Shown piece after piece: positions 47,135 through 57,859 of a stretch of DNA of 64,000 nt. The DNA is taken from assembly GCF_052324685.1 (NCBI RefSeq), contig NW_027506877.1, positions 2,151,264 to 2,215,263 of the forward strand, in the 5' to 3' direction. Each line of letters starts with the position of its first letter. Position 1 is the first letter of the stretch. This DNA is from Brachyhypopomus gauderio. Its lineage: Eukaryota; Chordata; Actinopteri; Gymnotiformes; Hypopomidae. The translations under genes were made by a program, and so were the position numbers. The notes below the pieces were generated by a model. That model saw only the letters and a list, made by a program, of their open reading frames with translations, did not search any database and was not told the DNA's origin.

Positions 47135-49322
47135 AAACTTGGAAAACAGTAAATTCTGCAGAGCATTTAGTGCTTACTACACTACACTTGGCTATCTATG
47201 ACTTTATTTAAATGTGGGGTCAAACAGATCAATCGGAGGTGAGCTTTTAGTGCTGTCCTTCAACCATTTTTGCTAGGGTTAGCATGGGCTAAACAGATTC
47301 CACTAGCTCACTTTGTGATACTATAGATCCCAATGTCTTAGTAAAGAAAAAAGATTAGAGTACTGAAAAAATGTCTGCTACATTATTTCATATTTTGAGA
47401 TTGAGGATATTAAATCCATCCTGTGGTCCATCGCATTTTCACAGCTGAAAATGAGTAAATCCAGTCTTGAGTATGCCTTGAGGTGCCTTGAGTATGATGG
47501 TCATACAGTTGTCTGTGACGTCTCTCTTGATAAAAGTGTCTCTGATGTCATTCTCCTCTGCCTAAAAGAAAGTAAGTTAATTTTAATAATGTTCATTTAT
47601 GCCTCAGTAGTTGTTACTGTGATGGAGCATGGAATATGCACAGCAAACGTATAAATTCAACAGCAAACAACCTTTCTTTAAAGTCTCAAGAAACCTAGTT
47701 TTGTATTAGAGGTGTTTTTTCTAATTAGTCTAATTTCATTCAGTGGGACCCTCAAAGTCCAAATACAAAGTGTGTACGTATACCATATCCAGGTCCAGTA
47801 AATGATCGATTTATTTCCCTAGAATTTCTGTTCTTCCAATGTAAAATCAGTAGGTTTCATCTTTAAGGTTAAACACGCTGATCGTTTAGAATCATGAATT
47901 CATTCTGAACAAATTAAAACAGACATTAGTTTAGGATACACTGACATTAACTGTAAAACTCAGAGATGACAGATTTGCTTAGCATTGACTAAGTTGTTGG
48001 TAAGTTTCTGTCCAGTATGTGCAATTGTTCACAAACCATGTGAAAATAGAGACCCTACAAATAATGACAGATTCATCATTGTTTGGCGTTGGTTAATCTT
48101 CTGTCATCTAATGTACCCACACTACATCATTTGCCCTGAGTAAAACACCACACACTGAGATTATGCTTGTCAGCAAGATTCTTAACCAACACTTCAGATT
48201 CTGAGAATGTTGCAGAATTTCTCATGAATGTGTCGATCAAAACAAACATGGCAGATTACAGTAAAGTAGTGATCAAGTAGGCTATAGTTTTTACATGGCA
48301 GTGTAATTAAATATACATTATTTATAAATTAAGCCATTTTTAACTTAATATATGTATGACGTTACTTGATACAACATTACAGTGTATGCATTTTGCCTAT
48401 ATTTGACCTCGGGAGCCTCTCACTTGCCAACAGAGCTGATCCACTTTCTTTGACATGCTGGCAAAGCTACACAACATCGAGAATTAATGTATAAAAATTA
48501 ATAACCGGAGCTACAGAACTGATTAATGTTCAATAGAGCATGACTCCCAACATTGCGTTTCACATGAGAGAACTGGCATTTATCCCCACGTTACAGGATA
48601 ATGAATTATAAATATGTGACATGTTAATTATATTTTGCAATGCCAGCTGGACTGTTACAATATCAGGCCGGTAAATATTGGACTGTACACACCCAACACT
48701 ACAGAATGACCTATAGGAAGATAATCTGAGACGGTCCAGTTGTCCTGCAGTGTGAACCTGACTTTTGCATATTATTTCATTTTCATCACAACAGAAAACA
48801 TTTAAAACACATGTTTCTGTCAACACCAAACTTATCCAGTGCTGAAATCATTCTTTGCCTAATTCACTTCAACAGGTTCGGACATTTATGCTTGTATGAT
48901 TTCGATTCTCCCTTTTGCACAATCATATTCAGCTTGCTCCAGTACAAGCCTGTTTGTCGGTGACAACAATCTGTTAATCAGCCTAACTCATTGTCATAAA
49001 TCAACTCTACTCATTATAATAAATCAACCATACTTTCATTATTAGGGGAAATAGGAAGTATTTAGGAAATAGGAAGCTGACATTTCCCCAATTAACTTTC
49101 TGCTTAAGAAAACGGGTAAAAAGCTATCTTAAAGCATTATGATTATATAAATCATCCTTTAATATATAAACGAGTCCCGAGCCAGTTCATGTGGTATTGC
49201 TAACACAAGTTAAACTCATTTTTATGGTTTATGGGCAGCATACAATCAGGCAAAATTGAATACGCGTCTCAGTCTTTTGAAGTTCATGGTGAAATATCAC
49301 AAGAATACATTTTAAGATCAGC
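47135..49322. other. Quiet intergenic DNA
   Basis: AT-rich DNA with only short chance frames (for example 47451-47654, 48560-48829) and no recognised transposon ends or exon-like segments. Confidence 0.5.
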
Positions 49323-50351
49323 TTACATGTTGATATAGCCTATAGCTATTGACAAACTTTTATTGTAGATATTCTGGCACAGGTGCATGTCTAGGGTGAA
49401 TTTGTGAATCTCTGAGGTGAAGACGTACCGTTGCTGGGGTCCGTGGTGAGGATGGGTGACGTTAACGGTCCACTCTAGGACACGCTTCAGTCGACAGGTC
49501 AAGCACGGGAAGCGGTGACACAGGTGTTCGATGAGCTCCTCTTTGCGCAGTCCGTACACTATTGGCGCTATGCACTGCGCCAGGCTAAAGAACACGAACG
49601 TTATCACCGCAAATCGCTCCTTCGTTTCACTCACGATCACGTTCTTGGTTTTAAGAACGTGCAAGACAAAGTTGATGAAGTTCGGGATTATATACACGGC
49701 GAGTTGCGCGCCGTGCAGGGCGATCGTTTTGCAACCGGCCCTGTTGCGACGATTCAGCACACCCAGTCGTCGCCCTTCACATAAAATCCTCATGTAGCTG
49801 TAAAGAATTAGTATCGTACAAATCGAAATCAATAAAATCTTATGTACTTCCCCTCCCTTCAACCTTTCCCGCCTACAGGTCCAGCTGTCAGCGGTACCGT
49901 TCTCCACTTTGGGGAAAAGTGTGAGAGGGATAATGGATGCAAGACCCCATGTTATAATCCCGAGGCACCACGGCCACTGTTTGAAACACACGCCGCTGTA
50001 CTTGAGTGGGAAACAAATGGCAAAATATCGGTCCAGCGCCATCGCCGTTATAGTCAACAAGATGTTGGACGCACTTGTGGTCAGGATGGTTATTAATGCC
50101 ACGCAAGTAGACGCGGCCATGCTGACGTCCAGGTCAATTTGCAGGTAGAAGATGAAACAGACCGCGAAGTAGATCAAGGCAGAAAAGAGCAGGTGGAAGA
50201 CGAGCACGAAGCGTGCGTGCGTGCGCAGTCGGTCCTCGGCCACGATGGTCCAGTTGATGACCAGGTTGAAGAAAAGCAAGAAGCCGAACGCAGACGCGGA
50301 CGCCCAAACGCGAACGTGGCTGTACAGGTTCTCTCCCGTGTTGTTGGACAT
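49323..50351 (-). CDS. Intronless class A GPCR (GPR148 / odorant-receptor-131-like)
   Basis: 342-residue seven-helix receptor in a single exon. An Asn site near the N-terminus (MSNNTG) suits an extracellular tail. Helix 1 carries FFNLVIN. Helix 3 ends in a clear MALDRYFAICFPLKY, the DRY motif with its usual following Pro. Cys in AASTCVAL and in DSWTCRRER can form the conserved extracellular disulfide. Departures from the class: the helix 2 Asp is absent (HLLFSALIYF), helix 6 lacks CWxP and reads VYIIPNF, and helix 7 has APIVYGLR in place of NPxxY. These traits and the single exon suggest the fish orphan receptors annotated as GPR148-like or odorant receptor 131-2-like; I cannot decide between them and give no symbol. 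The start at 50351 is the only ATG that includes a full N-terminus. A decayed partial copy lies at 61.0-61.6 kb. Confidence 0.85.
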   Translation of the reverse strand: MSNNTGENLYSHVRVWASASAFGFLLFFNLVINWTIVAEDRLRTHARFVLVFHLLFSALIYFAVCFIFYLQIDLDVSMAASTCVALITILTTSASNILLTITAMALDRYFAICFPLKYSGVCFKQWPWCLGIITWGLASIIPLTLFPKVENGTADSWTCRRERLKGGEVHKILLISICTILILYSYMRILCEGRRLGVLNRRNRAGCKTIALHGAQLAVYIIPNFINFVLHVLKTKNVIVSETKERFAVITFVFFSLAQCIAPIVYGLRKEELIEHLCHRFPCLTCRLKRVLEWTVNVTHPHHGPQQRYVFTSEIHKFTLDMHLCQNIYNKSLSIAIGYINM

Positions 50352-50949
50352 CGTCGTGTCGGTCTAGCTGTCCTCACCCGGCCCAGTGGTCCACAAAAGG
50401 TTTACCACAACGCAAAAGTTAGATCATTATACCACAGGAGTCGGACACCGTGCGGCCGTATCAGTCCGAACTTGGTTTGCTTCTCCATTTAAGCCCAGCC
50501 GTTTTTAAAGCTTCCAGTTTTATTCGAGTCTTCCCAAAACTGCGATTCCGCATTTAGCACTTTAGCACTAATTTCGTGTGAGACGAGAAGTCAAACCCCT
50601 CCACTCCGAGTGCGCTTCCTTCCACAACTGTGATGCGCAGCACTGCGTTAGTTTAACTCCTACTCCAGCATATTACAAGCACGCTAATAACACCTTGTTC
50701 GTTAACCGTTTTATTACCATACAACGCCGGCAGCACACATACAGGCGTCAATATGCTTTTTATACACATTGAAGTGTTTTATTTTGGGCATATTTGTGTT
50801 TAATGAGAGATACTAATTACAAAATCACAAATATATCGATTCCCCTATAAAATACGTTGATATCTAGCACATACACTGCTTTGTTCGTGTTTGTAGGGTG
50901 ATATCCCAATATTTCTAGAGAACAGCTGGATAGTAACATCGGACTAATT

Positions 50950-51850
50950 TGTGTTGTATGTCTACAATAGGCTATAGCATAGATGACCGAACTATGCGAT
51001 TGACACTATGATAAAGGTTAACTATGTTAAGCACTAAGAAAACTAGCTTATGTTACACATAATAGTCTAGTAGTAAATAGAAAACTAGCGTTATCTTAGC
51101 TATAATGGTCGGGTTGACTCATACAGTAAAGGGTTTGAAGAGGTAGAGTTAGCGATAACTTGGAAACTAATCGATACGAAAATAACGGGTTATTTCACAC
51201 GGATTGGCAGTGGTGACTTGCAGGTTTTTAAAATATTAATTACTGATCAGTAGTAAAATGTTGGTAATTCATTCACTTAACGATTCCATGGGTTTGGTTG
51301 CACCTGTTTTGTTGACTAAGCATCAATTTTCTTGTATATATAGCGCGATTTCTTTTGTGGAAGAGCGACAGCGCCCTCTAGTGTATTTTCCCAGGCAGGC
51401 TCGACGCATCTTGTCCCAAAACGAGCATTACAGCCCCATAAAATAATTTTAAAATCATGTAGCCTATTTACAGTGTACAGCGAAAATTCTATTTACAGAG
51501 TACAGCGAACATTCTCACATCCGTGTCAAGCGTAATTTTCCTTGCGAAACAAATATTGAGAAATGCAATTACCAATTTCAAGACGTTTGTTTATTGGTGT
51601 CACAGTGATAACATTCAGTCTATAGTGTAATTTAGTCAGTGTTCAAATTGTGGTGGGGATACATGCATGAGTAGTATCAGCTGACATGCCCTCGCTAACT
51701 GAAGGTGTGGCTTTTCAATTTAGTGGAACTTTGTGATTTAGGTGGATTTAATAAACAAAGTCAGTACACAGAGCACTAGGCCAAGTTCATCTTGGGGATT
51801 TGTTACTGGAAAGGGTAAGGGTCTAAAAGACAAAGTAACATTATTTAAAA
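50950..51850. repeat. Segment duplicated at about 57.9-59.4 kb (copy A)
   Basis: Collinear blocks match copy B: GCGCGATTTCTT near 51.34 kb versus 58.50 kb, TTACAGCCCCATAAAA near 51.43 versus 58.80, GTGTCAAGCGTAATTTTCCT near 51.52 versus 59.04, GAAGGTGTGGCTTTT near 51.70 versus 59.23, and GGTAAGGGTCTAAAAGAC near 51.81 versus 59.38. The copies differ by many substitutions and indels, so the duplication is old. Confidence 0.75.
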
Positions 51851-52026
51851 CGTTTAAAAAAAGAAAGACTTATGGTGAATACAGATGTTTAACACGACAT
51901 GTACTTCTAAATATGTATTTACTGAAGTCAAGGGATGCAGATAGATTCATACTGATTCAGAGTGGGCACGTGGGCACGGGCATCCGAAGATGAATAAACC
52001 GCAAAGGCAGCAAGTATTTTATTTAC

Positions 52027-52157
52027 AGAGCTCCACTCATCCAGCGATGCAGCAGTCAGGACCAGCTTTGGAATATCCTCCAAAATGGCAAGAAACAGTA
52101 AGACATTCTCAGATGGGAGGTTGTCAAAGAATGTGGACTCTGCAGCGCTAATTTGTC
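52027..52157 (-). CDS. Possible orphan exon, F-box-like (uncertain)
   Basis: On the minus strand an open segment sits between a strong acceptor (TTTTTTTTCTCAG) and a donor GTAAAT. In phase 2 it encodes 43 residues including FFDNLPSENVLLFLAILED, which resembles the LP-x-E...L-x-x-L pattern of an F-box, followed by LTAASLDEWSSV. No partner exon was found within several kb, so it may be a gene relic, an exon of a gene with long introns, or coincidence. Confidence in coding status is low. Confidence 0.3.
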
Positions 52158-52726
52158 CTGAGAAAAAAAAGCGTTCGCAAATATTTCATTATAGTCTTCA
52201 GCAGTAAGGAATTGAATGAGTCACCTGAATCTGGGTTCTTGGGTTGGTGTTACACGTCTTAGAGGTCGACGACAGTTTGGTTTTGGCATTGCCAAGCACA
52301 CCTTTAAAAACGTACCTTTCTCTGACGATTCGAAGTGTGTCATATTTTGCAGATATGGCCACAGCGTGAGGTCAGGGGACTGTTCTTCTCGCGGGTCCTG
52401 TCTCTTTCTCCATCTACTTGTGCTGTGTGTGTCGCTCTCAGCACCGGTTTGCTGGTGCCACTGGCATATGCATGCGCATGTTTCGATAGACAGACAAACA
52501 GAGATGGGCTTTCAGGGCCACTGTAATGTTGCGTTTTAAAACCATACTGCAGAGCAAACACCTCCTTTTCTCAGACATGTACTGGAAATTGTAGTGTTAG
52601 TTGATGCTATGTCGCTACTATGCACTAAAAAGTTACTACTGGAACGAAGGGCGGAGCCAGACGTAACAATAACTTTATTATAAAGTGCATATTGTTCTAG
52701 ACACTGTGTGTAGGGCATAAAAACAA

Positions 52727-52729
52727 TGT

Positions 52730-52809
<80 letters not shown>
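52727..52809 (+). repeat. (GT)n(GA)n microsatellite
   Basis: GT run (52727-52754) directly followed by a GA run to about 52809. Confidence 0.95.
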
Positions 52810-52812
<3 letters not shown>

Positions 52813-53786
52813 AAAGTTAGTGTTAGAGAGAAAGGATGTCAGTGTTCTGATTGAGGGTCACAGACAGTAAAACAAATTCCCTTACAATTGTGATTCACAC
52901 TGGCAAATCAGTTTTCAGAAGGCATTTGACAGGCTTAAAATTGACAAGTCACAATTGCATTCAAATACTACAGATGCATAAGAATTCTCTGTGATTCAAA
53001 ACTCCATTAGCAGGAACAGATAAAGAAAGTCAAATATGTCCTACATTTAATTCCAATGTAAAACTGGATTCAAATGATTCTTTGCATGTGTCTAAATAAT
53101 AATTTAAAATGTTTACTTTTTGACAGTATCTGACGGCAAGACACAATGATTAAATGGGTACCACTATCACTGTTCCGAGTCATATTGCAGAAACTCTGTC
53201 ATAGTTAATCTTTGACCAAAACAGACAAAACTAACATGCTGAGAAAAACTGCAAAGTTTGAGCAAAAACTATCTAGGGGAAGCTTTGAAGTTCTCAATTA
53301 TGGAATACTTATATAATCACAAATATTAGGTATGTTTTTTCATACCCAAAAAGGCAGAAGTCATTCACATTAACACTAACATTTACAGACACTCATGAAG
53401 TGACAGAATGATGACTTTTGAGTTAGACTGAGATTTGCCATCAGGAGGCTCTTCAGTGTGCAATTTGCATAGCAATCACAGGCCTTCTTGTTTGTTGCAT
53501 AAACATCAGTCTGCAACAGTGGGTCTGATAAACAGGGACATGTTTGGAACAACACTCTGATTTCAGTTCTGAGCCTCACTGGCCCACACAGGGCACTGTA
53601 TAGTACACTTGTTCACCGTAGTTCATTGTAGTGCATTGTAGTGTTCTAGTTCACTGTAGTTCATTGTTGTGCACTGTAGTGCACTGCATCGGCAGCATGC
53701 AGAAAATCATGCAGATTGTAGTGTTTGCAAGATGGACACAAATAAGAGCTAAATACGCTAAACTGTCTTGGGAAGTAAAAGGTCAA

Positions 53787-54240
53787 ATGTCCCTGTGTTT
53801 CCCTATTCGGTTGTTTGATCTTTGCGATCTCTGTCTTGTTCCGTTGTGAGTATTATTCATTCTAGTATTCGTTCCTGTCTGTTCTGTCACCGTGCCTTGT
53901 TTTGTTCTACCCATAGTGTCATTATGCCTATTTATCTGTCGTATTGGGATTGCCCTCCCGTTATGACCCCTGCCTGTTTCAATGACCACGAATATGGAAT
54001 TCCCTTTAATAAATCTCGCTCTCCTCAGCGTTTGCATTACATAACAACCGACAACCGACAAGGGAAACACAGGGACTATAAATGTACAACGCTAACAAGA
54101 CACAGGTGGAAACACTGACGACACGGGCGTGGCAGATGGAGGGAAACCATGACGACAAACGACAATGCGGGATAACAGGCAAGGAGAAACACAGGCACGA
54201 GGATCAGGGGACCGGAGTGACAGCTAGAAGGGGGTGTAGC
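53787..54240. mobile_element. Rearranged solo LTR: 3' half plus, 5' half minus
   Basis: 53787 to about 54040 matches the 3' half of the LTR family in plus orientation (AATAAATCTCGCTCTCCTCA near the end). From about 54042 the 5' half follows in minus orientation (CACGGGCGTGGCAGA, ending GGGGGTGTAGCTTTACG). The two halves meet head to head around 54.04 kb. This is best explained by inversion of part of an LTR or recombination between two opposite copies. Confidence 0.65.
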
Positions 54241-54431
54241 TTTACGGAAGCTTTACAAAATTGTGCAATAATTGTATTTCAGAATAAATATGTGCTGCAA
54301 TGCCATGCAAATTTCGTTTGGCCAGTTGTTCCACATTTTACCGGTCCTGGAAGTAACAGAACCACTGAACTGTAACGTCATATGTCGATATTTAGGTCAC
54401 ATCAGCACATACGTACCTCTACAGAAATAAA
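54155..54431. repeat. Duplicated block, copy 1 (carries the empty insertion site)
   Basis: This block recurs at 56073-56695 with only scattered differences, apart from a 341-bp insertion in copy 2. The uninterrupted site cctggaag lies at 54346-54353 and is followed directly by taacagaacc. Confidence 0.88.
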
Positions 54432-55805
54432 GAGGTTCTTTGGTTTAGTTTTTATATGTTTTTATGTGTGCAGGTTTTTAGCTGCCCTTTTTATTCCCCA
54501 GGGATGACACATTCTTGAATCCCAGAATGGTTGCTGAATACATGCTTGAAATAAAAAAAAAACATGAAGACTACCCAGTGCATGTATCCATCAGATAATT
54601 AATATATTATATTATAAAAAAAACAGCCCCAGTAGGGGGAAGTAGGCAGTCTAATATTGTAGCCAGTGAATTGTGTACATACTCCTATAGCTTTACATTT
54701 GGGTGCCAGCAATAAAAATAAATGGCCTATAGGAGGACTAGTGCCTGGAATCGGGTCAACGGTTATTTCATAAAGTCTGTGGTTAAGGAGGAACTAGGCC
54801 TTTTCTTGGCTAAAAACCTCTTTGAGGTCTTGGTATTCAGGGGGTACTTGAGAAAGGTTTGGGTTGTTTGGCTTAGGGGACCTGATGTCAGCCCCAGGGC
54901 CCCTCAAACAGAGGTTTTGACAGGTGGATCCCCAAGAGCATATGATGCGGTTTAGCCAGTCTATTCTAGGAATGTGACATTGTAGCCAAGGAAATCCCAG
55001 AACTAACTGGGAATGCTAATAAGATAAAGGGACAGGTTCTCACAGTGCTGCCCTGTTTACCAGCCTGGTTTGCTGATTAAAATGCCCCTGATGTAAGTGA
55101 ATGACTGTCAAAAGCAGACACTGGTAATGGTCAGTCTCAGTAGCAAACCGTGATTCACATCCCCACCCCCCCCGAATAAAATTAGTTTCCTCTCCTAATT
55201 AACTGCAATAAAAAAAAGAATAATAAATAACAGTACAACAGTACAGCTTTAGAAACGCAATAAACAATATCTGTACTAGATAACTTCTTATGCAAAATAA
55301 GGTTCACAGCTCCGTGTTCCTCGGGAGCGGAATATGTAAACAACGCGCATGAGCGCATCAAAGGAATGAATCGAAACTAGCTAGCGGTGGTACACTAACG
55401 ACAGCTAGCGTTGCCACAGCGGGCGGAAATTATCATACAGTTAAGCCCGCCCACTAAGACGGAAGATATGATTGGTCAATTTTACTGTCATTTGAAACTG
55501 GTATTGCTGAATTATAACTGCCAGGCCCTCTGTAAACGAACAGCGGGCATCACAGTCCTGATAGAGGGAGACACAGGCTCACAGGCTTCCACTTAACCCC
55601 TCACCTTCCAACACAGATTGAATAGACACGGGTGAATAATTTATTTGCTTATATTTTTGTAATTGTTTAGATGTTGATTGTCAAACTGTAAGTAGATAAA
55701 ATAAATTGGATAAATTATATAATACATATTTATGTTTTAAGAATATTTTAGGCCCTCTGAGAGAGCATAGAGGGCCCTGACGGTTCCCCACTGGTCAGTC
55801 AAGTG

Positions 55806-55960
55806 CAGAGGTCACCAACAGGCGGACCGCGGTCCGGATCCGGACCCGAACGCAGTCCTGTCCGGACCCAATCTCATTCCTGATTAACTGGATACGGACC
55901 CAAATGCCATCCCATCCGGACCCAAATATTTATTAATTTTGACGGGAGAATGAATTTAAA
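55806..55960. repeat. Possible 5' end of a hAT-like element
   Basis: CAGAGGTCACCAACAGGCGG followed by repeated GTCCGGA/CCGGACCC units is typical of the end of a hAT-family transposon. The matching far end was not found; it may be lost in the C run at 56034-56057. Confidence 0.45.
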
Positions 55961-56072
55961 ACCGGAGCATTTATTTCAGCGCTATTGAAAAAAACATACT
56001 CCGTCACGAGTGTTACTTTCGCTAAAATCCCAACCCCCCCCCCCCCCCCCCCCCCCCAACCCCCACCCCCCA

Positions 56073-56695
56073 CAAACGACAATGCGGGATAACAGGCAAG
56101 GAGAAACACAGGCACGAGGATCAGAGGACCGGAGTGACAGCTAGAAGGGGGTGTAGCTTTACGGAAGCTTTACAAAATTGTGCAATAATTGTATTTCAGA
56201 ATAAATATGTGCTGCAATACCATGCAAATTTCGTTTGGCCAGTTGTTCCACATTTTACCGGTCCTGGAAGCATGGACGTAGTTTTGATTTCATAAGTGGG
56301 GGGGACACAACCTGGGGTGGCGAACTGTTGAGCGGGGGGGGGGGGGGGGGGGGGGGGTTGAATGAAAATTGTTGAGCGCTGTGAACAAAAATTGTTGAGC
56401 GGGGGGGGGAGCTCGGAGCTGCATGATCCTAGTGCTAGATTTGTCGCTATTTGGATATTGTTTTTTTAACCGTTAAAAAGTGGGGGGGACATGACTTCGT
56501 CGCTACTTAAATATTTGGTTTTAACTGTAAAAACTGGGGGGGACCAAAACCGGCTTTTGAAAAAGTGGGGGGGACATGTCCCCCCCGTCCCCCCCCAAAA
56601 CTACGTCCGTGCCTGGAAGTAACAGAACCACTGAACTGTAACGTCATATGTCGATATTTAGGTCACATCAGCACATACGTACCTCTACAGAAATA
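56073..56695. repeat. Duplicated block, copy 2 (with insertion)
   Basis: Second copy of 54155-54431. Sequence outside the 56271-56611 insert matches copy 1 almost base for base, which implies a recent duplication. Confidence 0.88.
56271..56611. mobile_element. 341-bp hAT-like MITE with perfect 8-bp target duplication
   Basis: Ends CATGGACGTAGTTTTG and CAAAACTACGTCCGTG form an inverted repeat with one mismatch. The flanks are cctggaag at 56263-56270 and 56612-56619. The same locus without the insert is preserved at 54346-54353, which proves the boundaries. The interior is G-rich with GTTGAGCGGGG and GGGGGGGACA motifs and no coding capacity. Confidence 0.93.
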
Positions 56696-56717
56696 ATTTT
56701 ATTTTTTCCTCAGATGA

Positions 56718-56783
56718 CAACCTGTGGCAGCAGCTAGACATGGAGGTGAAGGAGAGCATTGAACTTCAAAGTTATACACTGTA
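56718..56783 (+). other. Exon-like segment of unknown origin
   Basis: A pyrimidine-rich tract ending CCTCAG (about 56700-56715) precedes an open stretch reading DNLWQQLDMEVKESIEL before low-complexity DNA and the solo LTR. No matching upstream or downstream exon was identified. It may be a relic exon, or chance. Confidence 0.25.
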
Positions 56784-56809
56784 CATGGGTTCTGATCTGC
56801 ATTCATATG

Positions 56810-57296
56810 TGTAACGCTGTGTATGCTGCGGAGCGAGGAGGTGGACACAAACGCTGAGAGGAGCGAGATTTAATATGGGGAATTCCATAATCATGGTCAA
56901 CAGGGCAGGCAGGAGTCGTAACCGGAGAGCCATCCAGACATGACAGATACAGGGGCACGATAACACAAAATAAAACAAACCAGGCAGGGAAACAAGAACT
57001 GAGAGAAAACAACGGAGACATGAAATACCAGAACAACGATAACATTGAATATTCACAAAGCCGAACAAACCACAATAGAACGAATAACCCACAAGGGACT
57101 AGGGAAACACAGGAGTATATATACATGGAAGTAAACTAGACACAGGTGAAGACAATAACGACACGGGCGTGGCAGACAGAGGGAAACCAGGGCAACAGAA
57201 AAGCAGGGCGGGATTAACGGGCAAGGAACAACACAGACACGAGGAAGAGGGAACTAAAGTGACAGCTAAGAGAGGGGGGCGTAGCCTTACGTGACA
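56810..57296 (-). mobile_element. Complete solo LTR
   Basis: 487-bp LTR, on the minus strand beginning TGTCACGTAAGG and ending CGTTACA, flanked by a perfect 5-bp duplication atatg (56805-56809 and 57297-57301). It contains an ATTAAATCTCGCTCC polyadenylation-like block. It defines the family to which the 32.1 kb and 53.8-54.2 kb copies belong. No internal retroelement genes remain, so it arose by LTR-LTR recombination. Confidence 0.9.
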
Positions 57297-57531
57297 ATAT
57301 GTTTGCATGATAATGAGTCATTTATGCACACAAACACCAGGATTAATCAGATGAAGGAGCAAACTTTCTGAAGTCAGGTAACATAAATCAAGGCTTCTGA
57401 AATAACAAAGATGGAGGCATACGTAATGACGCACGCTACGTTTATCTTGGTACCCTTTATTAATTTAAACTTCATTCAAATATTACATGTTAATTACATG
57501 TTAATTAAATGTAAATTGCTCTTGTCTCCAG

Positions 57532-57740
57532 GGCACATACCTCACTGGGTTCAGGGTATCCACGCATACAGCCCAACTCCTAAGTGCTCGTTACTGGTGG
57601 CCAGTGATGCACACGGACATTGTCAAGCATGTCACCTCCTTTGCAGTGCTGCAAGTAAGCCCTTACCTCCACATGGGCAGAGGTCCCACCTGGTCATTAA
57701 CTATGTGCCCCTGAGGGAAACACCTCCATCCGTGTCACTG
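57532..57740 (+). pseudogene. Integrase zinc-binding remnant of a Ty3/gypsy-like element
   Basis: After a TCTCCAG, one frame reads AQLLSARYWWPVMHTDIVKH, the hallmark of the zinc-binding region of gypsy-type integrases (YWWPGM...), and a second frame continues with SKPLPPHGQRSHLVINYVP-like text near 57.65-57.70 kb. The expected CxxC Cys are lost and the frame shifts, so it is not functional. It could come from a retrotransposon or from a host gene domesticated from one. Confidence 0.6.
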
Positions 57741-57859
57741 TGAACAGGGAGGTTTGTGGTTGATGAACAGATGTTGTGGTTTGTCCCTCTGCCAGCCTTA
57801 CCCACTTCCCTAGAAAAAGCTTTGTTCATCCGCCACGTTCAACGGACAAAAAGATTAAG

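Noticed and set aside
49515-50492. Several long plus-strand frames opposite the GPCR
   Set aside because: They are antisense shadows of the receptor gene; only the minus-strand frame has seven helices and family motifs.
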